Notes under the pieces: model-generated | Told to the model about the DNA's origin: nothing | The model's database searches: none | The model's input: only the letters and a program-made list of their open reading frames with translations | NCBI GenBank assembly: GCA_964483405.1 | Contig: CAZABC010000003.1 | Location: 1 to 64,000, forward strand | Source: CAZABC01 sp964483405 | GTDB lineage: Bacteria > Chloroflexota > Limnocylindria > Limnocylindrales > CSP1-4 | DNA length: 64,000 bases | Direction of reading: 5' to 3' | Position numbers and translations under genes: made by a program | Shown here: positions 1 to 7,197 of the stretch, piece after piece | How positions within the stretch are numbered: the stretch's first letter is position 1 | Layout of the letters: each line of letters starts with the position of its first letter

Positions 1-683
1 CGGAGCCAGGGGTGCGCCTCGAACTCGAAGGCGTGGGTCGTCTCGTGGAGGGCGATCCAGGTCCGGAAGGCGTCGACCGGCACGTCGAGCGTGCGCGCCG
101 TCTGGCGGATGTTCTCCTCGACGAACAGGAGCCGTCCGGGCGCCGCCTCGGCCGACAGGAGGGCGAGGTCGTACTGGCCGAGGACCCGCTGGCCCATGAA
201 GCCGAGGAGGAAGCCCATCTGGCGGGTCGTCATCCAGCGGTTGGCGAGCAACATCGCCGCCCTGCCGAGGCCCGCGTCGGGAGGCACGAGCTGGTCGAGG
301 ACGTTCGCCTCGAGGCGCGACACGATCGCCGCGAATCCGGTCAAGTTCGCCCGGACCCAGGCCGCCCGGTCGACGACGGCCGATCGCTCGACGACGCCCG
401 GCAGCTCGGTCTCGAGCGCTCGAGACAGGGCCGGCACGATCCGCTCCATCGCCGCGGCGTAGGCGGGCTCGACGGCCCGGAGCTCGTGCGGCCCGAGCGC
501 GCCGGGAGCCCGGCGGAGGCGGCCCACCGCGATCCGCTCGACCGTCGCCCAGTCGACGAGCCCGCGCCGGGCGGACCGCTCCGCGCGCCGTCCGGCGATC
601 GTGACCGCGGCGCCGATCGCGGCGCCGACCAGGAAGCCGGCCTGAAGGACGCGGGCCTCGTCGCGCCCGCGACGGGCGGTCAT
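1..683 (-). CDS. Zinc-dependent metalloprotease, F420-associated DUF2342 type (partial)
   Basis: About 227 N-terminal residues are present; the gene runs off the left edge. Translation from the ATG at 683 opens with a hydrophobic stretch (LQAGFLVGAAIGAAVTIAG) and reaches HETTHAFEFEAHPWL near residues 213-227. HETTH is a zincin HEXXH motif, and the surrounding sequence matches the family annotated as zinc-dependent metalloprotease / 'coenzyme F420 biosynthesis associated' protein, common in Actinobacteria and Chloroflexota. It starts 7 bases after the murI stop, so it is probably the last gene of a cpaE-murI-protease operon. Substrate and true role are unknown in the family. The third zinc ligand lies outside the window. 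Confidence 0.8.
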   Translation of the reverse strand, partial: MTARRGRDEARVLQAGFLVGAAIGAAVTIAGRRAERSARRGLVDWATVERIAVGRLRRAPGALGPHELRAVEPAYAAAMERIVPALSRALETELPGVVERSAVVDRAAWVRANLTGFAAIVSRLEANVLDQLVPPDAGLGRAAMLLANRWMTTRQMGFLLGFMGQRVLGQYDLALLSAEAAPGRLLFVEENIRQTARTLDVPVDAFRTWIALHETTHAFEFEAHPWL

Positions 684-690
684 CGCCGCC

Positions 691-1605
691 TCACGCCGTC
701 GCCAGCTCGACCGGCTCGGCCCGGCCGAGGTCGTCGCCGAAGAGCCGGCGGGCGACCGTCTCGAACGCGGCGACGTCGCCGGTCGTCATCAGCCGATGGG
801 TCGCCCGACCGGCCGACGGCGGGGGCGGCTCGTGCCCCTCGAGACCCGCGTCGGCAGCCGTGCCGCGGGAGGTCCCCGGCGCCTCGAGGCCGTTGACGGC
901 CAGGAGCTCGGCCAGCGCGCCGGCCGTCGCGGTCGCCGAGTCGACGATCGCGACCCGCTCGCCGGCGACCCGGGCGATGACCGGCCGCAGGAGCGGGTAG
1001 TGGGTGCAGCCGAGGAGGAGCGTGTCGACCCGGGCCGACGGCGGGAGCGGGAAGATGAACTCACCGTCCGCGTCGCGCTCGCCGAGCAGCGGCGCCAGCG
1101 ACGAGCGGACCGTCGCCTCGACCGTCGGGCCGTCGAGGTCGCCCGCCTCGACCATCGGGACGAAGGCCGGCGTCGCGTGCTCGTAGACCTCGACGGCGGG
1201 GTTCTCGTCCTTGATCGCGTTGAAGTAGGCCCGGCTCCGGACCGTGGCCGGGGTCGCGACGACGCCGACCCGCCGGTTGCGGGTCGCGAGCGAGGCCGCG
1301 ACCGCGCCCGGCCGGACGACGCCGAGGATCGGCAGGTCGTAGCGACGCCGCAGATCGACGAGGGCGACCGCGGTCGAGGTGTTGCAGGCGACGACGATCG
1401 CCTTGACGTCCTCCGCGGCGAGCCGGTCGAGCGCCTGCGCCGAGAAGGCCCGGACCTCCTCGTCCGGCCGCACGCCGTACGGCGCCCGGGCGTTGTCGCC
1501 GAGATAGATCGTCGACTCGTCGGGGCTGCGCCGGCGGATCTCGTGGAGGACGGTCAGCCCGCCGACGCCGGAGTCGAAGACCCCGATCGGACGCGCGTCC
1601 GCCAC
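691..1605 (-). CDS. murI: Glutamate racemase
   Basis: Converts L- to D-glutamate for peptidoglycan precursor synthesis in the cytoplasm. The 304-residue protein has the N-terminal VFDSGVGGLTV motif, the first catalytic cysteine in VACNTSTA and the second in GCTHYPLL, all expected for MurI. Start: a GTG at 1605 sits two bases after the TGA of the upstream cpaE-like gene (1608-1610), implying translational coupling; a longer reading frame upstream only shadows that gene. The C-terminus carries a Pro/Gly-rich insert (EPPPPSAGRATHR) before the last helix. Family assignment is firm. Confidence 0.93.
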   Translation of the reverse strand: MADARPIGVFDSGVGGLTVLHEIRRRSPDESTIYLGDNARAPYGVRPDEEVRAFSAQALDRLAAEDVKAIVVACNTSTAVALVDLRRRYDLPILGVVRPGAVAASLATRNRRVGVVATPATVRSRAYFNAIKDENPAVEVYEHATPAFVPMVEAGDLDGPTVEATVRSSLAPLLGERDADGEFIFPLPPSARVDTLLLGCTHYPLLRPVIARVAGERVAIVDSATATAGALAELLAVNGLEAPGTSRGTAADAGLEGHEPPPPSAGRATHRLMTTGDVAAFETVARRLFGDDLGRAEPVELATA

Positions 1606-1607
1606 GG

Positions 1608-2765
1608 TCAGCGGCCCGCGGCGACGGCCGGTCGCTGCGCGCCGAGGAGGGCTCGGGCGACGCGGATCACGTCCTGGCTGACCGGCGCCTCGGGCGCGGC
1701 CAGCACGAACGGGACGCCCTCGTTGTTGCTCCGGACGACGAGCGCCCCGTCGGAGATGACGGTGTGCTCGGGGATCCGCCCGAGGGCGCCGGCGAGCGTC
1801 TCGGCCGTCAGGCCGCCGGACGAGTCGGCCCGGTTGACGAGGTACTGGACCTTCGTCGGCGGGTAGCCGATCGCCTTGAACGCGGCGGCCATGCCGAGCG
1901 TGTTGTGGATCGTCGTCGCGTCGAAGGTCACCAGCTCGAGGATGACGTCGGCCGCGTCGAGGAGCGACAGGGTGACGTCGGTCAGGTAGGAGGCCGTGTC
2001 GATCAGGACGACCTCGTAGACCCGGCGGAGCATCGAGACGACCTTCTCGACGTCGCGGGTCGAGACCATCTCGGCCATCTCGACCCGGGTCGGGGCGAGC
2101 AGGATGTCGACACCGGACGGGTCGCGCCACAGGACGTCGGCGAGATCCGCCTCGGTGATCCGGTCGGTCGGCAGGTCGAGGATCGACGGGGCGTCGAGCG
2201 GGACCCGGAGGAGCGCCCGGAGATCGCCGAACTGGAGGCTGCCGTCGACGAGGACGGTCTTGGCCCCCGCCTGGGCCATCGCGACGGCCACGTTGAAGGC
2301 GATCGTCGTCGTGCCCACCCCGCCCTTCGGGGCGAAGACGGTCACGACCCGGGCGGCCCCGGTGTTCGTCCGCTCCTGGAACCGCCGGTGGACCTCCTGG
2401 ATCTTGTTGACGAGGTCGTAGCCGCTGAACGGCATGAGCAGGACGCCGTCGATCCCGCCGTCGGGGTCCGGCGAGACGGGCTGCTGGGGCACCGACAGGA
2501 CGATGCACGGGACGCGGGGGGTCGCCGCCGCGAGCTGCTCGACGAGCGCCTGCCCCTTGACCCGCCCCTGGAGGAGGGCGTCGACGATGACGACGTCCGG
2601 TCGCAGCTGGCCGACCTGGTGGACCGCCTTCGACCCGTCGGTCACGACCTCGAGCAGCTTGATCTGCTGCTGGGCGTTGAGCAGCCCCCGGACGTACTGG
2701 GCGACCTGCGGCACGTCCTCGACGAGGAGAAGGCGGATCTGCGAGCTCGACGGACCGGCGGACAT
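1608..2765 (-). CDS. CpaE/TadZ-like receiver-ParA ATPase
   Basis: The 385-residue protein has two domains. Residues about 10-125 form a response-regulator-like receiver (RLLLVEDVPQVAQYV, VVIVDALLQG). Residues about 140-360 are a ParA/MinD ATPase with a deviant Walker A, PKGGVGTTT, and an LIDTAS switch region. This architecture is CpaE/TadZ, which localises Tad pilus machinery at the membrane or pole. No other tad/cpa gene is in the window, so the pilus role is inference. Start: ATG at 2765, with TATCGT only 8 bases upstream, consistent with a leaderless mRNA; an in-frame upstream extension is Arg/Pro-rich and looks non-coding. murI follows directly. Confidence 0.85.
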   Translation of the reverse strand: MSAGPSSSQIRLLLVEDVPQVAQYVRGLLNAQQQIKLLEVVTDGSKAVHQVGQLRPDVVIVDALLQGRVKGQALVEQLAAATPRVPCIVLSVPQQPVSPDPDGGIDGVLLMPFSGYDLVNKIQEVHRRFQERTNTGAARVVTVFAPKGGVGTTTIAFNVAVAMAQAGAKTVLVDGSLQFGDLRALLRVPLDAPSILDLPTDRITEADLADVLWRDPSGVDILLAPTRVEMAEMVSTRDVEKVVSMLRRVYEVVLIDTASYLTDVTLSLLDAADVILELVTFDATTIHNTLGMAAAFKAIGYPPTKVQYLVNRADSSGGLTAETLAGALGRIPEHTVISDGALVVRSNNEGVPFVLAAPEAPVSQDVIRVARALLGAQRPAVAAGR

Positions 2766-2773
2766 CGGGGCCG

Positions 2774-2779
2774 ACGATA
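2774..2779 (-). promoter_or_regulatory. -10 element of the cpaE-murI operon
   Basis: TATCGT on the minus strand, 8 bases before the ATG at 2765. The spacing leaves almost no 5' UTR. No convincing -35 is seen. Confidence 0.45.
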
Positions 2780-2797
2780 CCACGCGCCCCCGAACGG

Positions 2798-2822
2798 CCG
2801 GCCCCCCGGAGGTCCGGGCCGG
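2798..2822 (-). terminator. Stem-loop downstream of the methyltransferase gene
   Basis: CCGGCCC pairs with GGGCCGG across an 11-base centre, 15 bases after the methyltransferase stop. There is no U-run, so it is only a possible terminator. Confidence 0.3.
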
Positions 2823-2836
2823 CGATGGCCCTCGGG

Positions 2837-3637
2837 TCAGGGGCGCCGGGCGACGAGGACTGCCCGGTCGCCCCCCGCCCCGAGCGGCGCCAGGTCGTGA
2901 TCGCCGGCGACCAGTTCGACCTCGAGGCCGGCGGCCTCGGCGAGGAGGCGCAGCTCGCCCGGGGCGACGAGCCGCATCGCGTCGCGGCGGACCCAGCGGA
3001 CGGCCGGCTCGCCCGGGTGCCACTCGTCGTAGATCGTCGTCAGCGTCACCGTCCCCGTCGCTGCGTCATGGGTCGCCGCCCACGACTTGGCGACCAGCCG
3101 GCCGCTCGCGGGGTCCTCGCGGACGCCGTCGAGGAGGAGTCGGCCGTCGTATGCCGCGAGGTCCGCCGGCGTCGGGATCCAGACGTCGACGACGGCGACG
3201 CCGCCGGGCGCGAGGTGCGACGCCATCGCGCGGAGCGCCGCGGCCTGCGCCCCGGGAGCGGCGAGCAGGAAGAGCGAGTTGAGGGCGAGGATCGCGAGGC
3301 GGTAGGTCCCGGCGTCGGGGAGCGCGAGGCCGACGATGTCCGCCTCGACGAGGGCGATCCGGCCGGCGACGCCGGCGGCCTCCGCCGCGGCCCGCGCCCG
3401 GGCGAGCATCGCCGGGTCGAGGTCGACACCCGTGACGCGATGGCCGGCCAGGGCCAGCGGCACGGCGATCCGCCCGGTCCCCGCGGCGAGCTCGAGGACC
3501 GGCCCGCCGGTCCGGCCCGCGAGGGCGAGGTACAGGTCGAGGTCGTCGGGGTCGTCGGCGGCGAGGTCCAGGTCGTAGAAGCGAGCGAAGGCCGCCGCCG
3601 CGCCGCCGGGCTCAGGCGCCACGGTCGAACCGGACAC
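2837..3637 (-). CDS. Class I SAM-dependent methyltransferase
   Basis: The 266-residue protein carries the SAM-binding GxGxG-type motif I as VLELAAGTGRIAVPLA (residues about 48-63), an acidic residue after strand 2 (VTGVDLDPAMLARA), and a motif-IV-like GVAVVDVWIP. This is the general Rossmann methyltransferase fold; no signature identifies the substrate. The GTG at 3637 overlaps the agmatinase-family gene by 26 bases; a second GTG at 3622 would reduce the overlap to 11. It is the distal gene of an agmatinase-methyltransferase operon, but no metabolic link is demonstrable. Confidence 0.8.
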   Translation of the reverse strand: MSGSTVAPEPGGAAAAFARFYDLDLAADDPDDLDLYLALAGRTGGPVLELAAGTGRIAVPLALAGHRVTGVDLDPAMLARARAAAEAAGVAGRIALVEADIVGLALPDAGTYRLAILALNSLFLLAAPGAQAAALRAMASHLAPGGVAVVDVWIPTPADLAAYDGRLLLDGVREDPASGRLVAKSWAATHDAATGTVTLTTIYDEWHPGEPAVRWVRRDAMRLVAPGELRLLAEAAGLEVELVAGDHDLAPLGAGGDRAVLVARRP

Positions 3638-4661
3638 GACCGCCGGCGCGGCGCTTCTCGGCCAGCGCGCTGATCGCCTCCAGGACGCAGCGGTTGGCCG
3701 CCATCGCCGTCACCTCGGCCGTGTCGTACGGCGGGCTGACCTCGACGACGTCCATCCCGGCGAGCTCGACCGACCCGACGATCCGACGGATGGCCCGGAG
3801 CAGCTCCCGCGGCAGGAGGCCGCCCGGCTCGGGCGTCCCGGTGCCCGGCGCGATGCCCGGGTCGAGGACGTCGATGTCGATCGACAGGTAGACCGAGTCG
3901 GGGCCGTCGAGCGCCTCGGCGATCGCGTCGTCGATCACCGCCTCGTCGCCGCGCTCCTCGATCTCCCGCATCAGGTGCCAGCGCATCCCCTGCGCCTGCA
4001 TCCACTCGAAGACGTCGACCGGTGGCCAGTAGCCGCGCAGGCCGACCTGGACGAAGTTCCGGCCGAGGACGGCGCCGGACTCGATGAGCCGTCGCATCGG
4101 CGTGCCGTGGCCGGCCAGGACGCCCCAGTCTTCGTTCGCCGTGTCGGCGTGGGCGTCGAAGTGGACGATCCCGATGCTGCCGGGGGCGCGGACCTCGGCG
4201 ATCGCCGTCGCCGACGGCCAGGTGATCGAGTGATCGCCGCCGAGCACGATCGGGATGGCGCCGGTCGCCGCGACGTCGCGCACCTTGCGGTAGACGAAGG
4301 CGTGGCCGCGCTCGGCCCAGGCCGGCACGACGTTCGCGTCGCCGGCGTCGACGACGGTGAGGAGCTCGAACGGCTCGACGCCGAGCTGGAGCGAGTGGAT
4401 CGAGCCCGACGTGTACTGGGCGCCGCGGATCGCCCGCGGGCCGAAGCGGGCACCGGGCCGGTGGCTGACGGCGTCGTCGAGCGGCGCGCCGACGATCGCG
4501 ACGTCGACCTCGCGGGCCGCCAGCTCGACCGGGTCGGTCACCCAGGGCAGCTTCATGAAGCTGAGCGGGCCGACGTAGGTCGGCAGGTCGAAGTCGTCGT
4601 ACGCCTCGTAGGCGCGATCCCAGCCGTTGCGCGCTGCGAAGTCGCGGGGGCGCTCGGTCAA
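3612..4661 (-). CDS. Agmatinase/ureohydrolase family protein
   Basis: Ureohydrolases use a binuclear Mn centre to split guanidino compounds into urea and an amine; agmatine to putrescine is the usual role. The metal-ligand motifs are present in order: GGDHS, FDAHADT and SIDIDVLDPGIAPGTGTPEPGG-type sequence. Length is 349 residues. The start is a TTG at 4661, supported by GGAGGT 9 bases upstream and by the loss of coding character before it. A TGCTACCAT element at 4738-4746 gives a roughly 70-base leader. Substrate could be agmatine, guanidinobutyrate or another guanidino acid; a putrescine/spermidine transporter and a GABA-type aminotransferase also occur in the window at 47.8-53.5 kb. Confidence 0.85.
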   Translation of the reverse strand: MTERPRDFAARNGWDRAYEAYDDFDLPTYVGPLSFMKLPWVTDPVELAAREVDVAIVGAPLDDAVSHRPGARFGPRAIRGAQYTSGSIHSLQLGVEPFELLTVVDAGDANVVPAWAERGHAFVYRKVRDVAATGAIPIVLGGDHSITWPSATAIAEVRAPGSIGIVHFDAHADTANEDWGVLAGHGTPMRRLIESGAVLGRNFVQVGLRGYWPPVDVFEWMQAQGMRWHLMREIEERGDEAVIDDAIAEALDGPDSVYLSIDIDVLDPGIAPGTGTPEPGGLLPRELLRAIRRIVGSVELAGMDVVEVSPPYDTAEVTAMAANRCVLEAISALAEKRRAGGRVRFDRGA

Positions 4662-4737
4662 CGGTGCTGACCTCCGGACGGAGGCGGACGAGCGCCGCCG
4701 GTTCGCGTCCGGGCGTCCAGCGGGGCGCAGCCCGCGG

Positions 4738-4746
4738 ATGGTAGCA
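4738..4746 (-). promoter_or_regulatory. Extended -10 promoter of the agmatinase-family gene
   Basis: TGCTACCAT on the minus strand matches the extended -10 form TGCTAnnnT that recurs through the window. It lies just downstream (minus sense) of the M20 gene stop at 4747. Confidence 0.5.
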
Positions 4747-5955
4747 CTACGCCTCCCCGCGGAACTCCCGCCAGGCGGCCGCGACGAGCGCCGGATCGCC
4801 GAGGAGGTCGACCGCCGTCTGGGCGACGAGCGTCGCCGCGAGGAGCGTCGTCTCGTCGGCCCGCGGCGCCGCGGCCGCGTCACGGAAGAGGATCGAGTGG
4901 CCGGGCGTCCCGGCGTCACAGATGGCGAGGCACGGGTGGATCGTCGGCAGGACCCAGCTCACGTTGCCCATGTCGGAGCTGCCGAGGTTCGGGTCGGGCG
5001 GGCTGTCGGCGATGCCGTAGGCGGCCATGTTCGCGACGAACCGGTCGCCGAGGACGCGGTTGTGGTGCATCGTCGACGAGCCACCCGAGTAGACGACCTC
5101 GCCATGGGTGTCGGTCGCCAGCGCCGCGGCCTCGACCATGGCCCGGAACCGGACGAGCATCCCCTCGTAGTAGGCCTGGTCGAACGAGCGGAGCATGAAC
5201 CAGGCGGCCGCCCGGTCCGGGATGATGTTGGCGGCGGTGCCACCCTCGCGGATGATGCCGTGGACCCGCGCATCGGGCTTGAGCTGCTGGCGCCACAGCC
5301 CGACCGAGGTGAAGAGCATCACGAGGGCGTCGAGGGCGTTCCGACCCGCCCACGGGTCGCCGGCGGCATGGGCCTGGAGGCCGGTGAACGTGACCTCGGC
5401 GTCGCACGACGCGAGGAGGCGGACCTCGACGTTCGTCTTGTCCGAGGGATGGAAGAGGAGCGCCCCGTCGCAGCCCTCGAACAGCCCGTCGTCGAGCATC
5501 TGCTGCTTGCCGCTGCCCCGCTCCTCGGCCGGCGTGCCGAGGAACACGATCTCGCCGGCCCAGGCGTCGCGGACCGCGGCGAGCGCGATCGCCGCGCCGA
5601 CGCCCGAGGCCGCCATCGTGTTGTGGCCGCAGCCGTGGCCGAGCCCGGGCAGCGCGTCGTACTCGGCGAGGACGGCGATCCGTGGGCCGTCGGGCCCGAG
5701 ACCGCCGGTGAGCCGGGCCCGCACCGCCGTCGACAGCGACCCGGCCGGGTGCTCGACGGCGTAGCCGTGGCGGGCGACCGTGGCGGCGACCCGCTTGGCG
5801 GCGCGGAACTCCTCGTAGGCGGGCTCCGGGTCGGCGTGGATCGCGTGCGAGAGCTCGAGGATCTCGGCGGCCGCGGCGTCGACCGCGGCGGCGACGCGCC
5901 GCTTGAGCTCGACGAACGGCTCGGCCGGGGTGACGGTGGCGAGGGCGGGCGGCAC
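4747..5955 (-). CDS. M20 family amidohydrolase (AbgB / PM20D2-like)
   Basis: A 402-residue zinc-dependent amidohydrolase. Metal-site signatures include GHGCGHNTMAASG (residues about 110-122) and the general-base EER in TPAEERGSGK. The GHGCGHN form rather than GHxCGHD is typical of the subfamily of p-aminobenzoyl-glutamate hydrolase subunit B and PM20D2 dipeptidases. A dimerisation insert (LQAHAAGDPWAGRNALDAL) follows. Start is GTG at 5955 with GAGGAGGT five bases upstream. The substrate, an N-acyl amino acid or dipeptide, cannot be read from sequence. Confidence 0.87.
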   Translation of the reverse strand: MPPALATVTPAEPFVELKRRVAAAVDAAAAEILELSHAIHADPEPAYEEFRAAKRVAATVARHGYAVEHPAGSLSTAVRARLTGGLGPDGPRIAVLAEYDALPGLGHGCGHNTMAASGVGAAIALAAVRDAWAGEIVFLGTPAEERGSGKQQMLDDGLFEGCDGALLFHPSDKTNVEVRLLASCDAEVTFTGLQAHAAGDPWAGRNALDALVMLFTSVGLWRQQLKPDARVHGIIREGGTAANIIPDRAAAWFMLRSFDQAYYEGMLVRFRAMVEAAALATDTHGEVVYSGGSSTMHHNRVLGDRFVANMAAYGIADSPPDPNLGSSDMGNVSWVLPTIHPCLAICDAGTPGHSILFRDAAAAPRADETTLLAATLVAQTAVDLLGDPALVAAAWREFRGEA

Positions 5956-5995
5956 GGGTACCTCCTCGGGCCGCCGGACGCCGGCGGCTGGCTGA

Positions 5996-6367
5996 TCAGC
6001 GCTCGGCGGACAGCGTCAGCTCGGCGACGAGCACCATGACGATGATGAACAGGGCGATCGGGAGTTGCAGGGCGCCCTGGACGCGGAGGATGACGAACGA
6101 GGCGACGACGACCGCGACCCAGCCGCCGCGCCGGACCGCCCGGAGCCAGTCGCCGCGGTAGGCGATCCGGCGGCGGGAGAACGCGGCGAGCCAGAAGAGC
6201 GGTGTCATCGTGAGGCCGATGGCGATGCCGATGAGGATCCCGCCGACCACGCCGGTGCCCGGATCCTCGATCGGGTCGCGGGTCGTCACCACGAGCCCGA
6301 CGAGCACCCAGGCCGCGGCGGCTGCGCCGAACAGGGCGAGATTGGCCAGGCGGTCGCGGCTCTCCAT
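5996..6367 (-). CDS. Small membrane protein, three or four TM segments
   Basis: The 123-residue protein has hydrophobic spans at about 8-26 (LANLALFGAAAAAWVLVGL), 42-62, 80-97 and 100-118, separated by short basic loops (SRRRIAYRGDWLRAVRRGG). No family is recognised. The ATG at 6367 is chosen because TAGACT ends 8 bases before it, which suggests a leaderless mRNA separate from the upstream HAD gene. The TAG of that -10 is also the HAD stop codon. Confidence 0.7.
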   Translation of the reverse strand: MESRDRLANLALFGAAAAAWVLVGLVVTTRDPIEDPGTGVVGGILIGIAIGLTMTPLFWLAAFSRRRIAYRGDWLRAVRRGGWVAVVVASFVILRVQGALQLPIALFIIVMVLVAELTLSAER

Positions 6368-6375
6368 CGAGGCCG

Positions 6376-6381
6376 AGTCTA
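6376..6381 (-). promoter_or_regulatory. -10 element overlapping the HAD stop codon
   Basis: TAGACT on the minus strand. Its first three bases (6381-6379) are the TAG stop of the HAD gene, and the next gene's ATG is 8 bases away. The same arrangement recurs at the tRNA-Leu gene. Confidence 0.5.
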
Positions 6382-7197
6382 GCGGCGACCGACCCCCGCC
6401 AGCGCCGCCTCGAGGTCGGCGAGCGTCGTCAGCTCGAGGTCCGGGGTCACGTCGTCGTCGCGCTGGCTCGCCGGGAGCGGCGAGTCGTCCGGCCGGGTCA
6501 CGAGGTACGCCGCGCGCCAGCCGGCTCGCACCGCGCCGACCACGTCGGCCGCCCAGTCGTCGCCGACGTGGAGGATCCGGCCGCGCTCGGCGGCACCGAG
6601 CCCGAGGGCCGTCTCGGCCGACCGGAAGATGGCGACATCGGGCTTGATCGTCCCGACCCGCTGGCTCACGACGACCGCCGCGAGCGACGGCGCCCAGCCC
6701 GCGGCCTCGACGTAGCGGTCGATCGTCGCGGCGAGCGGCCAGTTGGACAGGATCGCGATGGGGCGGTCGGCGGCCAGCCGCGCCAGCATCGTCCCGACGC
6801 CGGGGGACGGCGGCATCGCTGCGACGAACGCCCGGCTGTACGCGTCGACGATGGCCGCCCGCTCGGCGGGGCTCGACCGCTCGGCGGCGGCCAGGTCGTC
6901 CCACGGCTCCGCGGGCGGCGGCGGGGCGAGGCCCCGGAGCCGGGCGAGGACGCGGACGACCCGCTGCCCGAGGTCGACCTCGTGGAACCGCGGCACTTCC
7001 TCGCGGAACTGCCGCTCGCGCTCCTCGGCCCAAGCGTGGAGGAACGCCGCGATCGTGAACGGACCGGCGAGCTCGGCCGCCGCGGCCGCCGTCCGGTCGA
7101 CCACCCGGGCGAGACCGGCACGATCGACCGGCACGAGCGTGTTGCCGAAGTCGAGGGTGATCGCCGCCAGCTCGCGGCCGAGCGCCCGGTCGCTCAC
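6379..7197 (-). CDS. HAD superfamily hydrolase
   Basis: A 272-residue haloacid dehalogenase-like phosphatase. Motif I is TLDFGNTLVPVD, with a Gly where most HAD phosphatases have the second Asp. Motif II is ILSNWP, the motif III lysine is in GTIKPD, and motif IV is HVGDDWAADV. An alpha-helical cap lies at residues about 20-100. The DFGNTL variant is common among HAD proteins of unknown substrate. The GTG start at 7197 overlaps the helicase stop as GTGA, so it is probably translated by coupling in a helicase-HAD unit. Confidence 0.83.
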   Translation of the reverse strand: MSDRALGRELAAITLDFGNTLVPVDRAGLARVVDRTAAAAAELAGPFTIAAFLHAWAEERERQFREEVPRFHEVDLGQRVVRVLARLRGLAPPPPAEPWDDLAAAERSSPAERAAIVDAYSRAFVAAMPPSPGVGTMLARLAADRPIAILSNWPLAATIDRYVEAAGWAPSLAAVVVSQRVGTIKPDVAIFRSAETALGLGAAERGRILHVGDDWAADVVGAVRAGWRAAYLVTRPDDSPLPASQRDDDVTPDLELTTLADLEAALAGVGRR

